From: Aminobacter sp. AP02 | Lineage (GTDB): Bacteria > Pseudomonadota > Alphaproteobacteria > Rhizobiales > Rhizobiaceae | Direction of reading: 5' to 3' | Length of the DNA: 62,900 nucleotides | NCBI RefSeq assembly: GCF_003148805.1 | Contig: NZ_QGGX01000025.1 | Coordinates: 1-62,900, forward strand | Shown: positions 18,170-28,039 of the stretch, piece after piece | Numbering within the stretch: the stretch's first letter is position 1 | Layout of the letters: each line of letters starts with the position of its first letter | Made by a program: the position numbers and the translations under genes | Notes under the pieces: generated by a model | Seen by the model: the letters and a program-made list of their open reading frames with translations, nothing else | What the model was told of the DNA's origin: nothing | Database searches by the model: none

Positions 18170-20188
18170 ATGCTTGCGCAAGACAACCTGCTTCGCGACG
18201 AAGGTAGCCCCTATTTGCGCCAGCACGGAGACAACCCGGTGCATTGGCGCCCATGGTCCCCGGCGGCCCTAGCCGAAGCGAAGCGGCTTGATCGGCCGAT
18301 CCTGCTGTCGGTTGGTTACGCTGCCTGCCACTGGTGCCACGTCATGGCCCATGAGAGCTTCGAAAACGAAGAAGTTGCCGAGGTCATGAACCGCCTCTTC
18401 GTCAATATCAAGGTCGACCGCGAGGAGCGGCCCGATATCGACCAAATCTATATGGCTGCGTTGGCCAGCATGGGGGAACAAGGCGGCTGGCCGCTGACGA
18501 TGTTCTTGACCCCCGATGCCAAGCCGTTCTGGGGCGGAACCTATTTTCCGCGCGAAGCACGTTACGGAAGACCAGGCTTCATCCAGGTGCTCAATGCCGT
18601 TGATGCTGCATGGCGCGGCAAGCGCGCCAGCATCTTGCAGAGCGCTACAGAGCTTGCCCAGCATGTCGGCAAGCGCCTTGGTAGCAGCAGCGCCCCGGGC
18701 CAGATCTCGATCGACACGGCCAGGACGCTGGCTGCAGGCATCTACGACATGATCGACCGCGATCTGGGCGGACTTCGGGGTGCGCCAAAATTTCCGAATG
18801 CACCTTATATGCAGGCCCTGTGGCTATCGTGCTTGCGCTCCGACAATCGCGACCACCGCGATGCCGTCACTGACAGCATGCAACATATGCTCGGCGGCGG
18901 CATTTACGACCATGTCGGCGGGGGCTTGGCACGCTATTCGACCGATGCCCAATGGCTGGTCCCCCATTTCGAAAAGATGCTGTATGACAATGCCCAGCTG
19001 ATCCGTCAGGCCAATTGGGCGTTTGCCGCAACTGGCAACCAACTGTTCCGGATGCGAATCGAAGACAGCATCGACTGGCTGCTGCGCGAAATGCGCCTGC
19101 CCGACGGTACATTCGCATCAAGCCTTGACGCCGACAGCGAAGGCGAGGAAGGCCTGTTCTATACCTGGACAGCCGATGGCGTCTCTGCCGTCCTGGGTGA
19201 CGATTCCCCTATATTTTTCAAATACTTCACGATCACCAAGCCCGATAGCTGGGAAGGCGATCCGATCATTCACCAAACAGCGATCCAGGCCGTGCAGTCA
19301 GTTGAAAACCGCGAGCTCGTTTCCAAGATCACATCGCGTCTGCTGGAGGCGCGAGAAGCGCGTGTACGGCCAGGCCGAGATGACAAGGCCCTGACCGATT
19401 GGAACGGCCTTGCCATCGTCGCACTCGCCGAGGCCGGCCGGAGCCTCGAGCGGAAGGATTGGGTGGATGCGGCGGCAACCGCATTTGACGCGATTTGGGC
19501 TTCCTCGACGCCTGAGGGCCGGTTGCCGCATTCAACTCTCGGTGAAAAGCGGCTCTACCCGGCCTTGTCGAGCGATTATGCCGCTATGATCAATGCGTCC
19601 ATCTCGCTCTTCGAGGCGACCAGCGATACGCGATATCTCGATCACGGAGCCCATTTCCTAAAGATGCTTGAAAGCTGGCACGCGGATGCCGACAAGACGG
19701 GCCATTATCTTACTGCGTCCGACAGCGCCGACGTGCCGATGCGTATTCGTGGCGATATCGACGAAGCGATTCCTTCGGCAACCAGCCAGATTATTGAAGC
19801 CGTGGTACGGCTGGCGAACATCACCGGCGACATCGAGCTGCAGCAGCGCGCCTGGACGATCGCCGAACACGCCTCCGGTCGCATCCAGAACCAGCAATAT
19901 GGCCAGGCCGGCATCGTTAACGCCTGTGTTCTCGCGCTCGAACCGTCCAAGCTGATTGTCGTGGAGGATCCAGCAAAGCCGGTACTTGTTTCGGTAGCGA
20001 ATCGGAATCCAGATCCGCGCCGTGTCTATATTTTCTTGGCGCTTGGCCAAGACGCGACGCTCGCAAAACTGCCTGGCGACGCTCTGCCGGACACGAAAAA
20101 GGCAGGTGCCTATCTGTGCACCGGCCTCATCTGTCTGCCTGTGATCAGCGACCCGGCGAAGCTTGAAGAAGCGCTCCGCCGCCGCTGA
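18170..20188 (+). CDS. DUF255 thioredoxin-domain protein (YyaL/SSP411 family)
   Basis: This 672-residue protein begins with a thioredoxin-like domain bearing C53-H-W-C56-H (AACHWCHVMAHESFENEEVA). An alpha/alpha barrel related to N-acylglucosamine 2-epimerases follows (LPHSTLGEKRL, LSSDYAAMINASISLFEAT). The family runs from bacteria to human SPATA20, but its substrate is not established. I chose the ATG at 18170 over a TTG five codons earlier. It diverges from mnmE with a 62-bp gap and converges on rho. Confidence 0.9.
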   Translation: MLAQDNLLRDEGSPYLRQHGDNPVHWRPWSPAALAEAKRLDRPILLSVGYAACHWCHVMAHESFENEEVAEVMNRLFVNIKVDREERPDIDQIYMAALASMGEQGGWPLTMFLTPDAKPFWGGTYFPREARYGRPGFIQVLNAVDAAWRGKRASILQSATELAQHVGKRLGSSSAPGQISIDTARTLAAGIYDMIDRDLGGLRGAPKFPNAPYMQALWLSCLRSDNRDHRDAVTDSMQHMLGGGIYDHVGGGLARYSTDAQWLVPHFEKMLYDNAQLIRQANWAFAATGNQLFRMRIEDSIDWLLREMRLPDGTFASSLDADSEGEEGLFYTWTADGVSAVLGDDSPIFFKYFTITKPDSWEGDPIIHQTAIQAVQSVENRELVSKITSRLLEAREARVRPGRDDKALTDWNGLAIVALAEAGRSLERKDWVDAAATAFDAIWASSTPEGRLPHSTLGEKRLYPALSSDYAAMINASISLFEATSDTRYLDHGAHFLKMLESWHADADKTGHYLTASDSADVPMRIRGDIDEAIPSATSQIIEAVVRLANITGDIELQQRAWTIAEHASGRIQNQQYGQAGIVNACVLALEPSKLIVVEDPAKPVLVSVANRNPDPRRVYIFLALGQDATLAKLPGDALPDTKKAGAYLCTGLICLPVISDPAKLEEALRRR

Positions 20189-20198
20189 CCGGACTTTA

Positions 20199-21464
20199 TC
20201 AGGTATTCATCGAATCGAAGAAGTCGGCGTTGGTCTTGGTCTGCTTCAGCTTGTCGATAAGGAACTCGATCGCATCGGTGGTGCCCATCGGCGCCAGGAT
20301 ACGACGCAGCACGAAGATCTTCTGCAGGTCTTGGCGTGCGACCAGCAGATCTTCCTTACGAGTTCCGGACTTGAGGATGTCCATCGCCGGATAGATGCGC
20401 TTGTCGGCAACCTTGCGGTCGAGCACGATTTCCGAGTTGCCGGTACCCTTGAACTCTTCGAAGATGACTTCGTCCATGCGGCTGCCGGTGTCGATCAGCG
20501 CCGTTGCGATGATGGTCAGCGAACCACCCTCTTCGATGTTACGGGCGGCACCGAAGAAGCGCTTCGGGCGCTGCAACGCGTTGGCGTCGACACCGCCGGT
20601 CAGGACCTTGCCGGATGAAGGCACAACGGTGTTGTAAGCGCGGCCGAGGCGGGTGATCGAATCGAGCAGGATGACGACGTCGCGGCCATGCTCGACCAGC
20701 CGCTTGGCCTTTTCGATGACCATTTCGGCAACCTGCACGTGGCGGACGGCCGGTTCGTCGAAGGTCGAGGACACGACCTCGCCCTTCACCGAGCGCTGCA
20801 TGTCGGTCACTTCTTCCGGACGCTCGTCGATCAGAAGCACGATCAGGTAGCATTCGGGGTGATTGGTGGTGATCGAGTGCGCGATGTTCTGCAGCAGCAC
20901 GGTCTTACCGGTGCGCGGCTGCGCCACGATCAGGGCGCGCTGGCCCTTGCCGAGCGGTGCCACCAGGTCGATGACGCGGGGCGAAATGTCCTTCGTCGTC
21001 GGGTTCTCGACCTCCATCTTGAGCCGCGAAGTCGGGTATAGCGGCGTCAGATTGTCGAAATGGATCTTGTGACGGATCTTTTCGGGATCGTCGAAATTGA
21101 TGGTGTTGACCTTCAGCAGCGCGAAATAGCGTTCGCCTTCCTTCGGGCTGCGGATCGGACCTTCAACCGTATCGCCGGTCTTCAGCGAAAAGCGCCGGAT
21201 CTGCGAAGGCGAAATGTAGATGTCGTCGGGACCCGGAAGGTAGTTGGCGTTGGCCGAACGCAGGAAGCCGAAGCCGTCCTGCAGCACCTCGACGACGCCA
21301 TCGCCGATGATCTCGATGTCCTGCGCCGCCAGCTTCTTGAGGATCGCGAACATCAGTTCCTGCTTGCGCATGACGCTGGCGTTTTCGACTTCAAGCGATT
21401 CGGCGAACGCGATCAGGTCGGTCGGCTTCTTGTTCTTGAAATCTTGTAGTTTCATTTCCTGCAT
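20199..21464 (-). CDS. rho: transcription termination factor Rho
   Basis: This 421-residue hexameric RNA helicase ends transcription at unstructured RNA. It has the N-terminal Rho helix bundle, the cold-shock-like RNA-binding domain ([29 protein letters not shown]), the P-loop AQPRTGKT and the Walker B region [16 protein letters not shown]. The frame is open to 21605, but the ATG at 21464 ([17 protein letters not shown]) matches the family start. It lies downstream of hemE-hemJ on the same strand after 162 bp. Confidence 0.97.
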   Translation of the reverse strand: MQEMKLQDFKNKKPTDLIAFAESLEVENASVMRKQELMFAILKKLAAQDIEIIGDGVVEVLQDGFGFLRSANANYLPGPDDIYISPSQIRRFSLKTGDTVEGPIRSPKEGERYFALLKVNTINFDDPEKIRHKIHFDNLTPLYPTSRLKMEVENPTTKDISPRVIDLVAPLGKGQRALIVAQPRTGKTVLLQNIAHSITTNHPECYLIVLLIDERPEEVTDMQRSVKGEVVSSTFDEPAVRHVQVAEMVIEKAKRLVEHGRDVVILLDSITRLGRAYNTVVPSSGKVLTGGVDANALQRPKRFFGAARNIEEGGSLTIIATALIDTGSRMDEVIFEEFKGTGNSEIVLDRKVADKRIYPAMDILKSGTRKEDLLVARQDLQKIFVLRRILAPMGTTDAIEFLIDKLKQTKTNADFFDSMNT

Positions 21465-21626
21465 GGACGGACTCTGAGCGTGGGGAAGTTGGCTATCGGC
21501 GTTTTGCGATAAGCGCCGAGCGCGGCCAGTCAATGGAAATGGGGCGGCGCATGGCGGGAAGGAAGAATTGCCTTTTAGCTCTCCCGAAATGAAAGAGCAA
21601 GGCACAGTCCATGAAATTTAAGGCGT

Positions 21627-22166
21627 TCAGAACGGCTTTACAACCACCAAGATGACGATGACGATCATCAGCACGGTCGGAACCTCGTTGACGATGCGCC
21701 AATGCCGCGACGGTTTTTCGTTGCGGTCCTCGGTAAAACGGCGAACCGACGCCGAGAGATAGCCGTGCACGCCTGAAAGCAGCAGTACGGCCGCGATCTT
21801 GGCATGCAGCCAGCCGCCGGCAAAGCCAAAGCCTTTCCAGGCCAGCCACAGTCCGAACACCCAAGTGACGATCATCGCCGGATTGATGATCGCACGCAGC
21901 AGACGTCGCTCCATGACCTTGAAGGTCTCTGATTGAGCAGAGCCGGTTTCCGCCTCGGCATGATAGACGAACAGCCGCGGCAGATAGAGCATGCCGGCCA
22001 TCCACGAAATCACCGCGATGACATGGATCGCCTTGGCCCAGAGATAGAAGCCGTCGGGCGCAACAGCGAAAAGCAGCGCCGTCAGTGCGGCCAGGATGAT
22101 GACGGAGATGACCGCCCTTTTTCCGGCCGTGGCACCGCTCGACGACCGGGCGCTTTGACCGCTCAT
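21627..22166 (-). CDS. hemJ: protoporphyrinogen oxidase HemJ
   Basis: This 179-residue membrane protein has about four helices and the family block [27 protein letters not shown], whose histidine and following residues are conserved in HemJ (YfeX-unrelated, UPF0093). It oxidises protoporphyrinogen IX to protoporphyrin IX in bacteria lacking HemG and HemY. It overlaps hemE by ATGA, so two heme-synthesis steps are coupled next to the origin. Confidence 0.92.
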   Translation of the reverse strand: MSGQSARSSSGATAGKRAVISVIILAALTALLFAVAPDGFYLWAKAIHVIAVISWMAGMLYLPRLFVYHAEAETGSAQSETFKVMERRLLRAIINPAMIVTWVFGLWLAWKGFGFAGGWLHAKIAAVLLLSGVHGYLSASVRRFTEDRNEKPSRHWRIVNEVPTVLMIVIVILVVVKPF

Positions 22167-23197
22167 CGCTGGGTTGCCTTTCGCACCTGGCGTACCATCG
22201 CCTCGACATGCGCCACCGGCGTCTCAGGCGTGATACCGTGGCCAAGGTTGAAGATCAGCGGACCGGAGCCAAGCGCGTTGAGGATGGCGTCCACGCCCTC
22301 TTCCAGAGCCTTACCGCCAACAACGAGCCTGAGCGGGTCGAGATTGCCTTGCACGGCCCCAGCGGCCTGCAGTCGCTGCGCCTGCGACAAGGGTACCGTC
22401 CAGTCGAGGCCAAGGCCGGTGACGCCGGTGCGCTGCCTGTAGCTGTCGAGCTGAGCCCCGGCTCCCTTCGGGAAGCCGATGATCGGAACGTCCGGATAGA
22501 CCGCACGAACCTTGCGCACGATTTCCGCGACCGGCTTGACGCAGCAGACCTCGAAAGTCGCCTCGTCAAGCACACCCGACCAGGAATCGAAGATCTGCAC
22601 CACGTCCGCGCCGGCTTCGATCTGGCGGATGAGATAGGCAGCCGAATGGTTGGCGAGTATCGACAGCAGACGCGCCATCGCTTCGGGCTCGCGATATGCA
22701 AAGAGCCGCGCCGGGGCCTGGTCCGGCGTGCCATGCCCGGCGATCATGTAGGTGGCAACCGTCCAGGGCGCGCCACAGAAGCCGATCAGCGTCGTTTTCT
22801 CGGGCAATTCGCGGCGCAACCGACGCACGGTTTCGTAGACAGGTTCGAGATTCACGTGAAACTTTGAGCCGTCGAGGGCCGCGACACCGTCGGCAGTAAT
22901 TGGCGTCATCATCGGACCCCTGCCTTCCTCGAAGCGCAGGTCGCGGCCGAGCGCATGCGGAACGACCAGAATGTCCGAAAAAAGGATCGAGGCGTCGAAG
23001 TCGAAGCGGCGGATCGGCTGCAGCGTCACCTCAACGGCGAAATCGGGATTGTAGCAGAGGTCGAGGAAGCTTCCGGCCTTCTTCCGCGCTTCGCGATACT
23101 CAGGGAGATAGCGGCCTGCCTGGCGCATCATCCAGAGCGGGGGAACCTCCAGGCTCTCGCCTTTCAGGACTTGGAGCAGAGCGCGTTTCACGGGCAT
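22163..23197 (-). CDS. hemE: uroporphyrinogen decarboxylase
   Basis: This 344-residue enzyme decarboxylates the four acetates of uroporphyrinogen III. Family blocks [44 protein letters not shown] and [15 protein letters not shown] are intact. It begins at the left edge of the putative oriC and is transcribed away from it, as in Caulobacter. The codons for FHVNL hold a parS-like site at 22849-22862. Confidence 0.97.
   Translation of the reverse strand: MPVKRALLQVLKGESLEVPPLWMMRQAGRYLPEYREARKKAGSFLDLCYNPDFAVEVTLQPIRRFDFDASILFSDILVVPHALGRDLRFEEGRGPMMTPITADGVAALDGSKFHVNLEPVYETVRRLRRELPEKTTLIGFCGAPWTVATYMIAGHGTPDQAPARLFAYREPEAMARLLSILANHSAAYLIRQIEAGADVVQIFDSWSGVLDEATFEVCCVKPVAEIVRKVRAVYPDVPIIGFPKGAGAQLDSYRQRTGVTGLGLDWTVPLSQAQRLQAAGAVQGNLDPLRLVVGGKALEEGVDAILNALGSGPLIFNLGHGITPETPVAHVEAMVRQVRKATQR
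22849..22862. other. parS site 5 (inside hemE)
   Basis: GATTCACGTGAAAC is the reverse complement of the variant at sites 3 and 4 and differs from the parS core at one outer base. It lies 336 bp from the hemE-ppsR origin region. Confidence 0.75.
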
Positions 23198-23597
23198 CAG
23201 GTCTGCCTTTCCTTGAGCCTTCTATAAACAAAAATTTATATCGAAGGATTCTTCTAATTCTTAGAGTCTGTTGGAATCGAGAATTACGAACTGTCCATAG
23301 GCGGCCTGAGATATCCACTTGTCATAGTGACGCGCAGCCGTTTTCGCCAGCATGGAAAACGTTGGGCAAGAGGCGGATTCGTCGATTTGAATCAGGAATC
23401 TAGCCCGGCGCGTACCATCTGCCGAATCTGTGGATGGACAGGGACAAAAAAACTATCCCCACAATACTCCTCACCCCGGATTCAAAACAGACAGCGAGGC
23501 GAATTGTGGACAAGTCGGCATCTGATACAGTCGCGCCGGCTGCTTCGAGCCAAACCCGCCGTTTATCCACATTTGACCACAGACCCAGGCGCCCGCT
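23198..23597. other. oriC: putative chromosomal replication origin (oriC) between hemE and ppsR
   Basis: This 400-bp non-coding region separates divergent hemE and ppsR (RP001/DUF299), the context of the mapped origin in Caulobacter crescentus and of rhizobial origins. It holds one perfect DnaA box TTATCCACA (23563-23571). Weaker boxes lie at 23505-23513 (reverse TTGTCCACA, 8/9), 23429-23437 (reverse CCATCCACA, 7/9), 23311-23319 (ATATCCACT, 7/9) and 23597-23605 (reverse TTGTTCACA). An AT-rich stretch spans about 23221-23265. Seven GANTC sites lie between 23247 and 23483. No perfect CtrA box TTAA-N7-TTAA was found. parS sites and parAB nearby agree. Confidence 0.82.
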
Positions 23598-24419
23598 GTG
23601 AACAAACCCCAAAGCTTCTTCCATCTGCACCTGATTTCGGACGCTACCGGCGAGACGCTGTTGGCTGCGGGGCGTGCTGCCTCGGCCCAATACAAGGACG
23701 CACGCGCGATCGAGCACATCTACCCGCTGATCCGCACCGAAAAGCAGCTGATGAAGGTGTTCGACGACATCGAGGAAGAGCCGGGCATTGTGCTCTACAC
23801 TGTCGTCGACCAGCACCTTGCCGGCATCATCGACAGCCGCTGCGCGTCGATGGGACTGCCGTGCGTTTCCGTGCTCGAGCCGGTGCTGACGGTCTTCCAG
23901 TCTTATCTCGGCACGCCGGCGGGCCGCCGTGTCGGTGCCCAGCACGTTCTTGACGCTGAGTATTTCCGTCGCATCGATGCGCTCAACTTCACCATGGAGC
24001 ACGATGACGGCCAATTGCCGATCGACATGGAGCAGGCCGACGTGGTCCTGATCGGTATTTCCAGGACATCAAAGACGCCGACCAGCATCTATCTCGCCAA
24101 TCGCGGCATCAAGACGGCCAATATCCCGATCGTGCTGGGCGTTCCCGTACCCGACAGTCTGGTCAAGGCCGAAAAACCGCTGGTCGTGGGTTTGATCGCC
24201 ACCGCCGAGCGCATCTCGCATGTGCGCCAGAACCGGATACTGGGCACGACCATGGCATTCGACGCCCAGGAATATGTAGATCGAGCATCGATCACGGAAG
24301 AGCTGGCTTATGCCCGCAAGATCTGCACGAGGCACAACTGGCCGATGATCGATGTCAGTCGCCGTTCGATCGAAGAGACTGCGGCCGCGATCGTCGCGTT
24401 GCGCAACAAGAGCAGATAG
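23598..24419 (+). CDS. ppsR: pyruvate, phosphate dikinase regulatory protein (DUF299/RP001)
   Basis: This 273-residue bifunctional Ser/Thr kinase-pyrophosphorylase family protein controls PPDK or PEP synthase by reversible phosphorylation. The phosphate-binding loop is [15 protein letters not shown], and [14 protein letters not shown] starts the fold. The start is GTG at 23598, inside a DnaA-box-like sequence at the right edge of oriC. No other in-frame start precedes the conserved N-terminus. Rhizobial PPDK is the likely target, but it is not encoded here. Confidence 0.9.
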   Translation: MNKPQSFFHLHLISDATGETLLAAGRAASAQYKDARAIEHIYPLIRTEKQLMKVFDDIEEEPGIVLYTVVDQHLAGIIDSRCASMGLPCVSVLEPVLTVFQSYLGTPAGRRVGAQHVLDAEYFRRIDALNFTMEHDDGQLPIDMEQADVVLIGISRTSKTPTSIYLANRGIKTANIPIVLGVPVPDSLVKAEKPLVVGLIATAERISHVRQNRILGTTMAFDAQEYVDRASITEELAYARKICTRHNWPMIDVSRRSIEETAAAIVALRNKSR

Positions 24420-24463
24420 GCGAAGGGCTAGGCGCGAACCGGCGGCGCTATGCGTGGTCGAAA

Positions 24464-24487
24464 ATCGATTCCGCTTTACGGATCGAT
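24464..24487. repeat. imperfect hairpin, possible dispersed rhizobial intergenic repeat
   Basis: ATCGATTCCG and CGGATCGAT form near-perfect arms around a 5-nt spacer in the 134-bp gap between ppsR and maf. The motif recalls short palindromic intergenic elements common in rhizobial genomes. Without the rest of the genome I cannot show that it is repeated. Confidence 0.35.
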
Positions 24488-24553
24488 ACGCTAGGACCAA
24501 TCCTGTTTCGGTGAGTTCACCAGCTTGCCTGCAAAGAAATCGGGAGAAATGCC

Positions 24554-25153
24554 GTGACCGAGAAATTGATCCTGGCCTCTGGAAGTCCCTTCCGCAAAAA
24601 GATGCTTGAAAGTGCCGGCGTCGAGGTTGAAGCGATCCCGGCTGAACTCGATGAGCGCGCACTGGAGGCGCCGCTTGCCGAGAGCGGGGCATCACCCGAG
24701 GACCTGGCGCTGGTCCTGGCCGAAGCCAAGGCTGTCGCGGTTAGCGAGGCGCATCCTGGCCGCCTGGTGCTCGGCTGCGACCAGACGCTTTCTCTGGACG
24801 ACGAGGTTTTTCACAAGCCGGCCGACATGGAGGCCGCACGTCGCCATCTGCTCAAGCTGTCGGGACGGACGCACCAGTTGAACAGCGCCGCCGTTCTTGT
24901 CCGCGACGGCGAGCCGCTTTGGCGTCACGTGGCTGTCGCATCGATGACCATGCGCCACCTGGAGCCCGCCTTCATCGGTCGCCACCTTGCTCGCGTTGGC
25001 GACAAGGCGCTATCGAGCGTCGGCGCCTTTCAGATCGAAGGTGAAGGGATCCAGCTCTTCGAAAAGATCGAGGGCGATTATTTTACGATCGTCGGGCTGC
25101 CGCTGTTGGCGGTACTGGCGGAACTGAGGAAATTGGGCGCGATTGATGGGTGA
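24554..25153 (+). CDS. maf: Maf-family nucleotide pyrophosphatase
   Basis: This 199-residue protein starts [14 protein letters not shown], the Maf signature, and has GCDQTL, closer to the YceF (7-methyl-GTP pyrophosphatase) subgroup than to the dTTP/UTP subgroup. It is likely a house-cleaning enzyme for modified nucleotides. The start is GTG with GGAG upstream. It overlaps aroE by 8 bp and heads maf-aroE-coaE. Confidence 0.9.
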   Translation: MTEKLILASGSPFRKKMLESAGVEVEAIPAELDERALEAPLAESGASPEDLALVLAEAKAVAVSEAHPGRLVLGCDQTLSLDDEVFHKPADMEAARRHLLKLSGRTHQLNSAAVLVRDGEPLWRHVAVASMTMRHLEPAFIGRHLARVGDKALSSVGAFQIEGEGIQLFEKIEGDYFTIVGLPLLAVLAELRKLGAIDG

Positions 25154-25988
25154 ACCGGACTTGAAGGCATTTGTTTGCGGCCATCCAATCGCGCATTCCC
25201 GCTCGCCGATCATTCACGGCCATTGGCTGGATAGCTATGGCATCGACGGCAGCTATGCCGCGATCGATGTGGCGCCGGCTGATTTGTTGAACTTCCTGGG
25301 AGGACTGGCCGCAGCGGGATATCGCGGCGGTAATGTCACCATTCCGCACAAGGAAGTTGCGTTCGCTTCGGTCCAGCGCCGCGACGAAGCGGCCGAACAG
25401 ATCGGAGCGGTCAACACGCTGTGGTTCGAGGATGGCGTTCTGTGGGGAGGCAACACTGACGCCTACGGTTTTGCCGCCAATCTCGATCATCTGGCGCCCG
25501 GCTGGACGAAGGGCGATGTGGCGGTCGTGCTAGGCGCCGGTGGCGCGTCGCGGGCGATCATCCATGCGCTCAAGCAGCGCGGTTTCAAGGATATCCGCAT
25601 CGTCAACCGGACGGTTGGCCGCGCCAGGGAACTTGTTGACCAGTTTGGAGCGGGCGTCAGCGCACATGCGCAGGCGGCAACGACGGAATTGCTTGTCGAT
25701 GCCTCCCTGCTGGTCAACACGACGGCACTCGGCATGCACGGCAATGAGGGCCTGCCCGCCGATCCAGCCTCACTGCCCGGCCACGCTATCGTCACCGACA
25801 TCGTCTATGTGCCGCTCGAAACCCCACTGCTTGCCGCTGCCAAGGCGCGCGGGCTGAAGACTGTGGACGGGCTGGGCATGCTGTTGCACCAGGCCGTTCC
25901 TGGTTTCGAACTCTGGTTCGGCCATCGGCCAGAAGTGAGCGCTAAACTGCGCGACCTCATTGTCGCCGATCTGGACAAGGCAAAATGA
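25146..25988 (+). CDS. aroE: shikimate dehydrogenase (NADP+)
   Basis: This 280-residue enzyme reduces 3-dehydroshikimate to shikimate in aromatic amino acid synthesis. Conserved parts are [11 protein letters not shown] (substrate), GNVTIPHKE (catalytic Lys), NTDAYGF and the NADP loop GAGGASRAI. The ATG at 25146 overlaps the end of maf; a TTG one codon earlier is less likely. It overlaps coaE by ATGA. Confidence 0.96.
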   Translation: MGEPDLKAFVCGHPIAHSRSPIIHGHWLDSYGIDGSYAAIDVAPADLLNFLGGLAAAGYRGGNVTIPHKEVAFASVQRRDEAAEQIGAVNTLWFEDGVLWGGNTDAYGFAANLDHLAPGWTKGDVAVVLGAGGASRAIIHALKQRGFKDIRIVNRTVGRARELVDQFGAGVSAHAQAATTELLVDASLLVNTTALGMHGNEGLPADPASLPGHAIVTDIVYVPLETPLLAAAKARGLKTVDGLGMLLHQAVPGFELWFGHRPEVSAKLRDLIVADLDKAK

Positions 25989-26581
25989 TCGTTCTTGGGC
26001 TGACCGGGTCGATCGGAATGGGCAAGTCGACCACGGCGAAGATGTTCGCCGACGCTGGTGTTCCGGTTCACGATTCCGATGAGGCGGTGCATCGGCTATA
26101 TGCCGGCGAGGCTGCTCATTTGATCGAAGAGGCTTTCCCGGGAACAGTGAAGAACGGGGTCGTCGACCGCACCGAGCTTTCCCACCATGTGCTCGGCGAT
26201 GCAGCTGCCCTGAAGAAACTCGAAGCGATCATTCATCCACTTGTCCGGGCAGATGCCAGCGCGTTTCTCGACCGTAGCCGTGCTGCCGGTGCGCCGATTG
26301 CACTCCTCGATATACCGCTTTTGTTCGAGACCAACGGCCGGAGTCGCGTCGACAAGGTGGTGGTGGTCACGGCATCGGACGAGGTCCAGCGCGAACGCGT
26401 GCTCGCGCGGCCCGGCATGACCGAACAGAAATTCGCAGCGATTCTCGCCAAGCAGGTTCCCGACGCTGAAAAGCGCAAGCTGGCTGACTACGTGGTCGAT
26501 ACTGGCAACGGCCTTGCCGCGGCGCGTCAGGCAGTCCTGGCTGTGATCAACGATTTGACGGTGGGAAAGCCGGCGTCGTAG
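25985..26581 (+). CDS. coaE: dephospho-CoA kinase
   Basis: This 198-residue P-loop kinase performs the last step of coenzyme A synthesis. The Walker A motif is [12 protein letters not shown] near the N-terminus, and [11 protein letters not shown] and LDIPLLFET are family blocks. It starts within the aroE stop (ATGA). The common maf-aroE-coaE-dnaQ order of Alphaproteobacteria is kept. Confidence 0.96.
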   Translation: MIVLGLTGSIGMGKSTTAKMFADAGVPVHDSDEAVHRLYAGEAAHLIEEAFPGTVKNGVVDRTELSHHVLGDAAALKKLEAIIHPLVRADASAFLDRSRAAGAPIALLDIPLLFETNGRSRVDKVVVVTASDEVQRERVLARPGMTEQKFAAILAKQVPDAEKRKLADYVVDTGNGLAAARQAVLAVINDLTVGKPAS

Positions 26582-26644
26582 GTAGCCTAGGTCTGTTCAG
26601 GCGCAAGTGGCGGGGCCATGCTTGCGCCAAGGAGAATCAACAAA

Positions 26645-27367
26645 TTGCGCGAGATCATTTTCGATACCGAAACGACCGGGCTGGATTCACGCGAGGATCG
26701 CGTGATCGAGATCGGCGCCATCGAGATGATCAACCGCTTCCCGACCGGCAACACCTTCCACAAATACATCAATCCGCAGGGGCGCCAGGTCCATCCGGAC
26801 GCCCAGGAGGTGCATGGCATCTCCAATGCCGACCTCGAGGGCAAGCCGACCTTCCCGGAGATCGTCGACGAGTTCATCGACTTCATCGATGGGGCCAAGC
26901 TTGTCGCGCATAACGGCAACTTCGACCTTGGCTTCATCAATGCCGAGTTTGCCAGGCTCGACCAGCCGGCCGTCGATCCAAGTCGCCTGATCGATACCTT
27001 GGCGCTCGCCCGCCGCAAGCATCCGATGGGTCCGAATTCGCTCGACGCACTGTGCCGTCGCTATGGCATCGACAATGGCCGCCGCACCAAGCACGGCGCG
27101 CTTCTCGACTCCGAGCTGTTGGCCGAGGTCTATATCGAGCTGATCGGCGGCAAGCAGTCGGCACTGGTGCTGGAAAGCTTTTCGTCTGCGAATGGCGGCG
27201 GCAACACCAGGCAGATCGAGATCGCAATCTTGCCGCGACCGGAGCCCCTACCCTCGCGCCTCAGCGAGGCTGAGCTGGCGGCGCATGAAAAGCTGGTGGG
27301 ATCGCTCGGCGAAAAGGCGATCTGGGCAAAGCTGCTTGCGCCCGCCGAACCGACCGAAATCCAGTAA
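26645..27367 (+). CDS. dnaQ: DNA polymerase III epsilon subunit (proofreading 3'-5' exonuclease)
   Basis: This DEDDh exonuclease has motif I FDTETTGL, motif II HNGNFDLGF and motif III KHGALLDSELLAEVY, giving the catalytic acids and histidine. It proofreads DNA synthesis as part of the polymerase III core. I prefer the TTG at 26645 (240 residues, MREIIFDTETTGL) because AGGAG lies 10 nt before it and family members begin so. An ATG at 26618 in frame would add nine residues. A terminator follows at once. Confidence 0.95.
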   Translation: MREIIFDTETTGLDSREDRVIEIGAIEMINRFPTGNTFHKYINPQGRQVHPDAQEVHGISNADLEGKPTFPEIVDEFIDFIDGAKLVAHNGNFDLGFINAEFARLDQPAVDPSRLIDTLALARRKHPMGPNSLDALCRRYGIDNGRRTKHGALLDSELLAEVYIELIGGKQSALVLESFSSANGGGNTRQIEIAILPRPEPLPSRLSEAELAAHEKLVGSLGEKAIWAKLLAPAEPTEIQ

Positions 27368-27385
27368 CCTTCAGCCAGAAATGAA

Positions 27386-27410
27386 AAAGCCCGGCACGAG
27401 GCCGGGCTTT
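27386..27410. terminator. bidirectional intrinsic terminator between dnaQ and secB
   Basis: A 10-bp stem AAAGCCCGGC/GCCGGGCTTT with a 5-nt loop has A-rich sequence on the left (T-rich on the minus strand) and TTT on the right. It can end both convergent transcripts. Confidence 0.88.
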
Positions 27411-27435
27411 CGAATGCGATGTCGCAAGGACGGTC

Positions 27436-27930
27436 TTAGCTGACCTTGACCTTGGAGGCGGCCTGTTCCTCGGCGATCTTCTGCTGGAACATCTGCGCGA
27501 AATCGATCGGGTCGAGCATCAGCGGCGGGAAGCCACCGTTGCGGGTCGCTTCGGCAATGATCTGGCGTGCGAAGGGGAACAGCAAGCGCGGGCACTCGAT
27601 GAAGAGCAGCGGCAGCATGTGCTCCTGCGGGAAGCCGTCGATGCGGAACACGCCGCCATAGACCAGCTCGACGTTGAACAGCACGTCCTTGTCGAAGGCG
27701 GCCTTGGCGCTCAACGTCAGGTTGACGTCGAACTGCTTGTCCGTCATCGGGTTGGCGTTGACGTTGACATTGATGTTGATGCCAGGAGCCTTGTCGCGGC
27801 CGCGCAGCGAGTTAGGCGCGCCAGGGCTCTCGAAGGACAGATCCTTCACATACTGGGCCAGCACGTTGAGCGTCGGCTGAGTTGCGTTACCGTTGCCGTT
27901 GGCGCCTTCCGGCGCTTCATTAGTGGCCAT
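27436..27930 (-). CDS. secB: protein-export chaperone SecB
   Basis: This 164-residue acidic chaperone keeps preproteins unfolded for SecA. The conserved core [23 protein letters not shown] and [33 protein letters not shown] is complete. The N-terminal Asn/Gly-rich tail and C-terminal KIAEEQ end are usual in Alphaproteobacteria. It converges on dnaQ. Confidence 0.96.
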   Translation of the reverse strand: MATNEAPEGANGNGNATQPTLNVLAQYVKDLSFESPGAPNSLRGRDKAPGININVNVNANPMTDKQFDVNLTLSAKAAFDKDVLFNVELVYGGVFRIDGFPQEHMLPLLFIECPRLLFPFARQIIAEATRNGGFPPLMLDPIDFAQMFQQKIAEEQAASKVKVS

Positions 27931-28039
27931 AAGCCCATGTCCTCTTGGCTCGGCCGCGCGCGGCCTATTGGAAGTGGCGCGTTGGCTACCATGCTCGGCC
28001 CGTCAAGACAAGGTTTTGCCTGTTGCAGAGGCCCGCAGC

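Noticed and set aside
23198-23597. CtrA binding sites in oriC
   Set aside because: No TTAA-N7-TTAA was found. Half-sites in AT-rich DNA are not enough to claim CtrA control.
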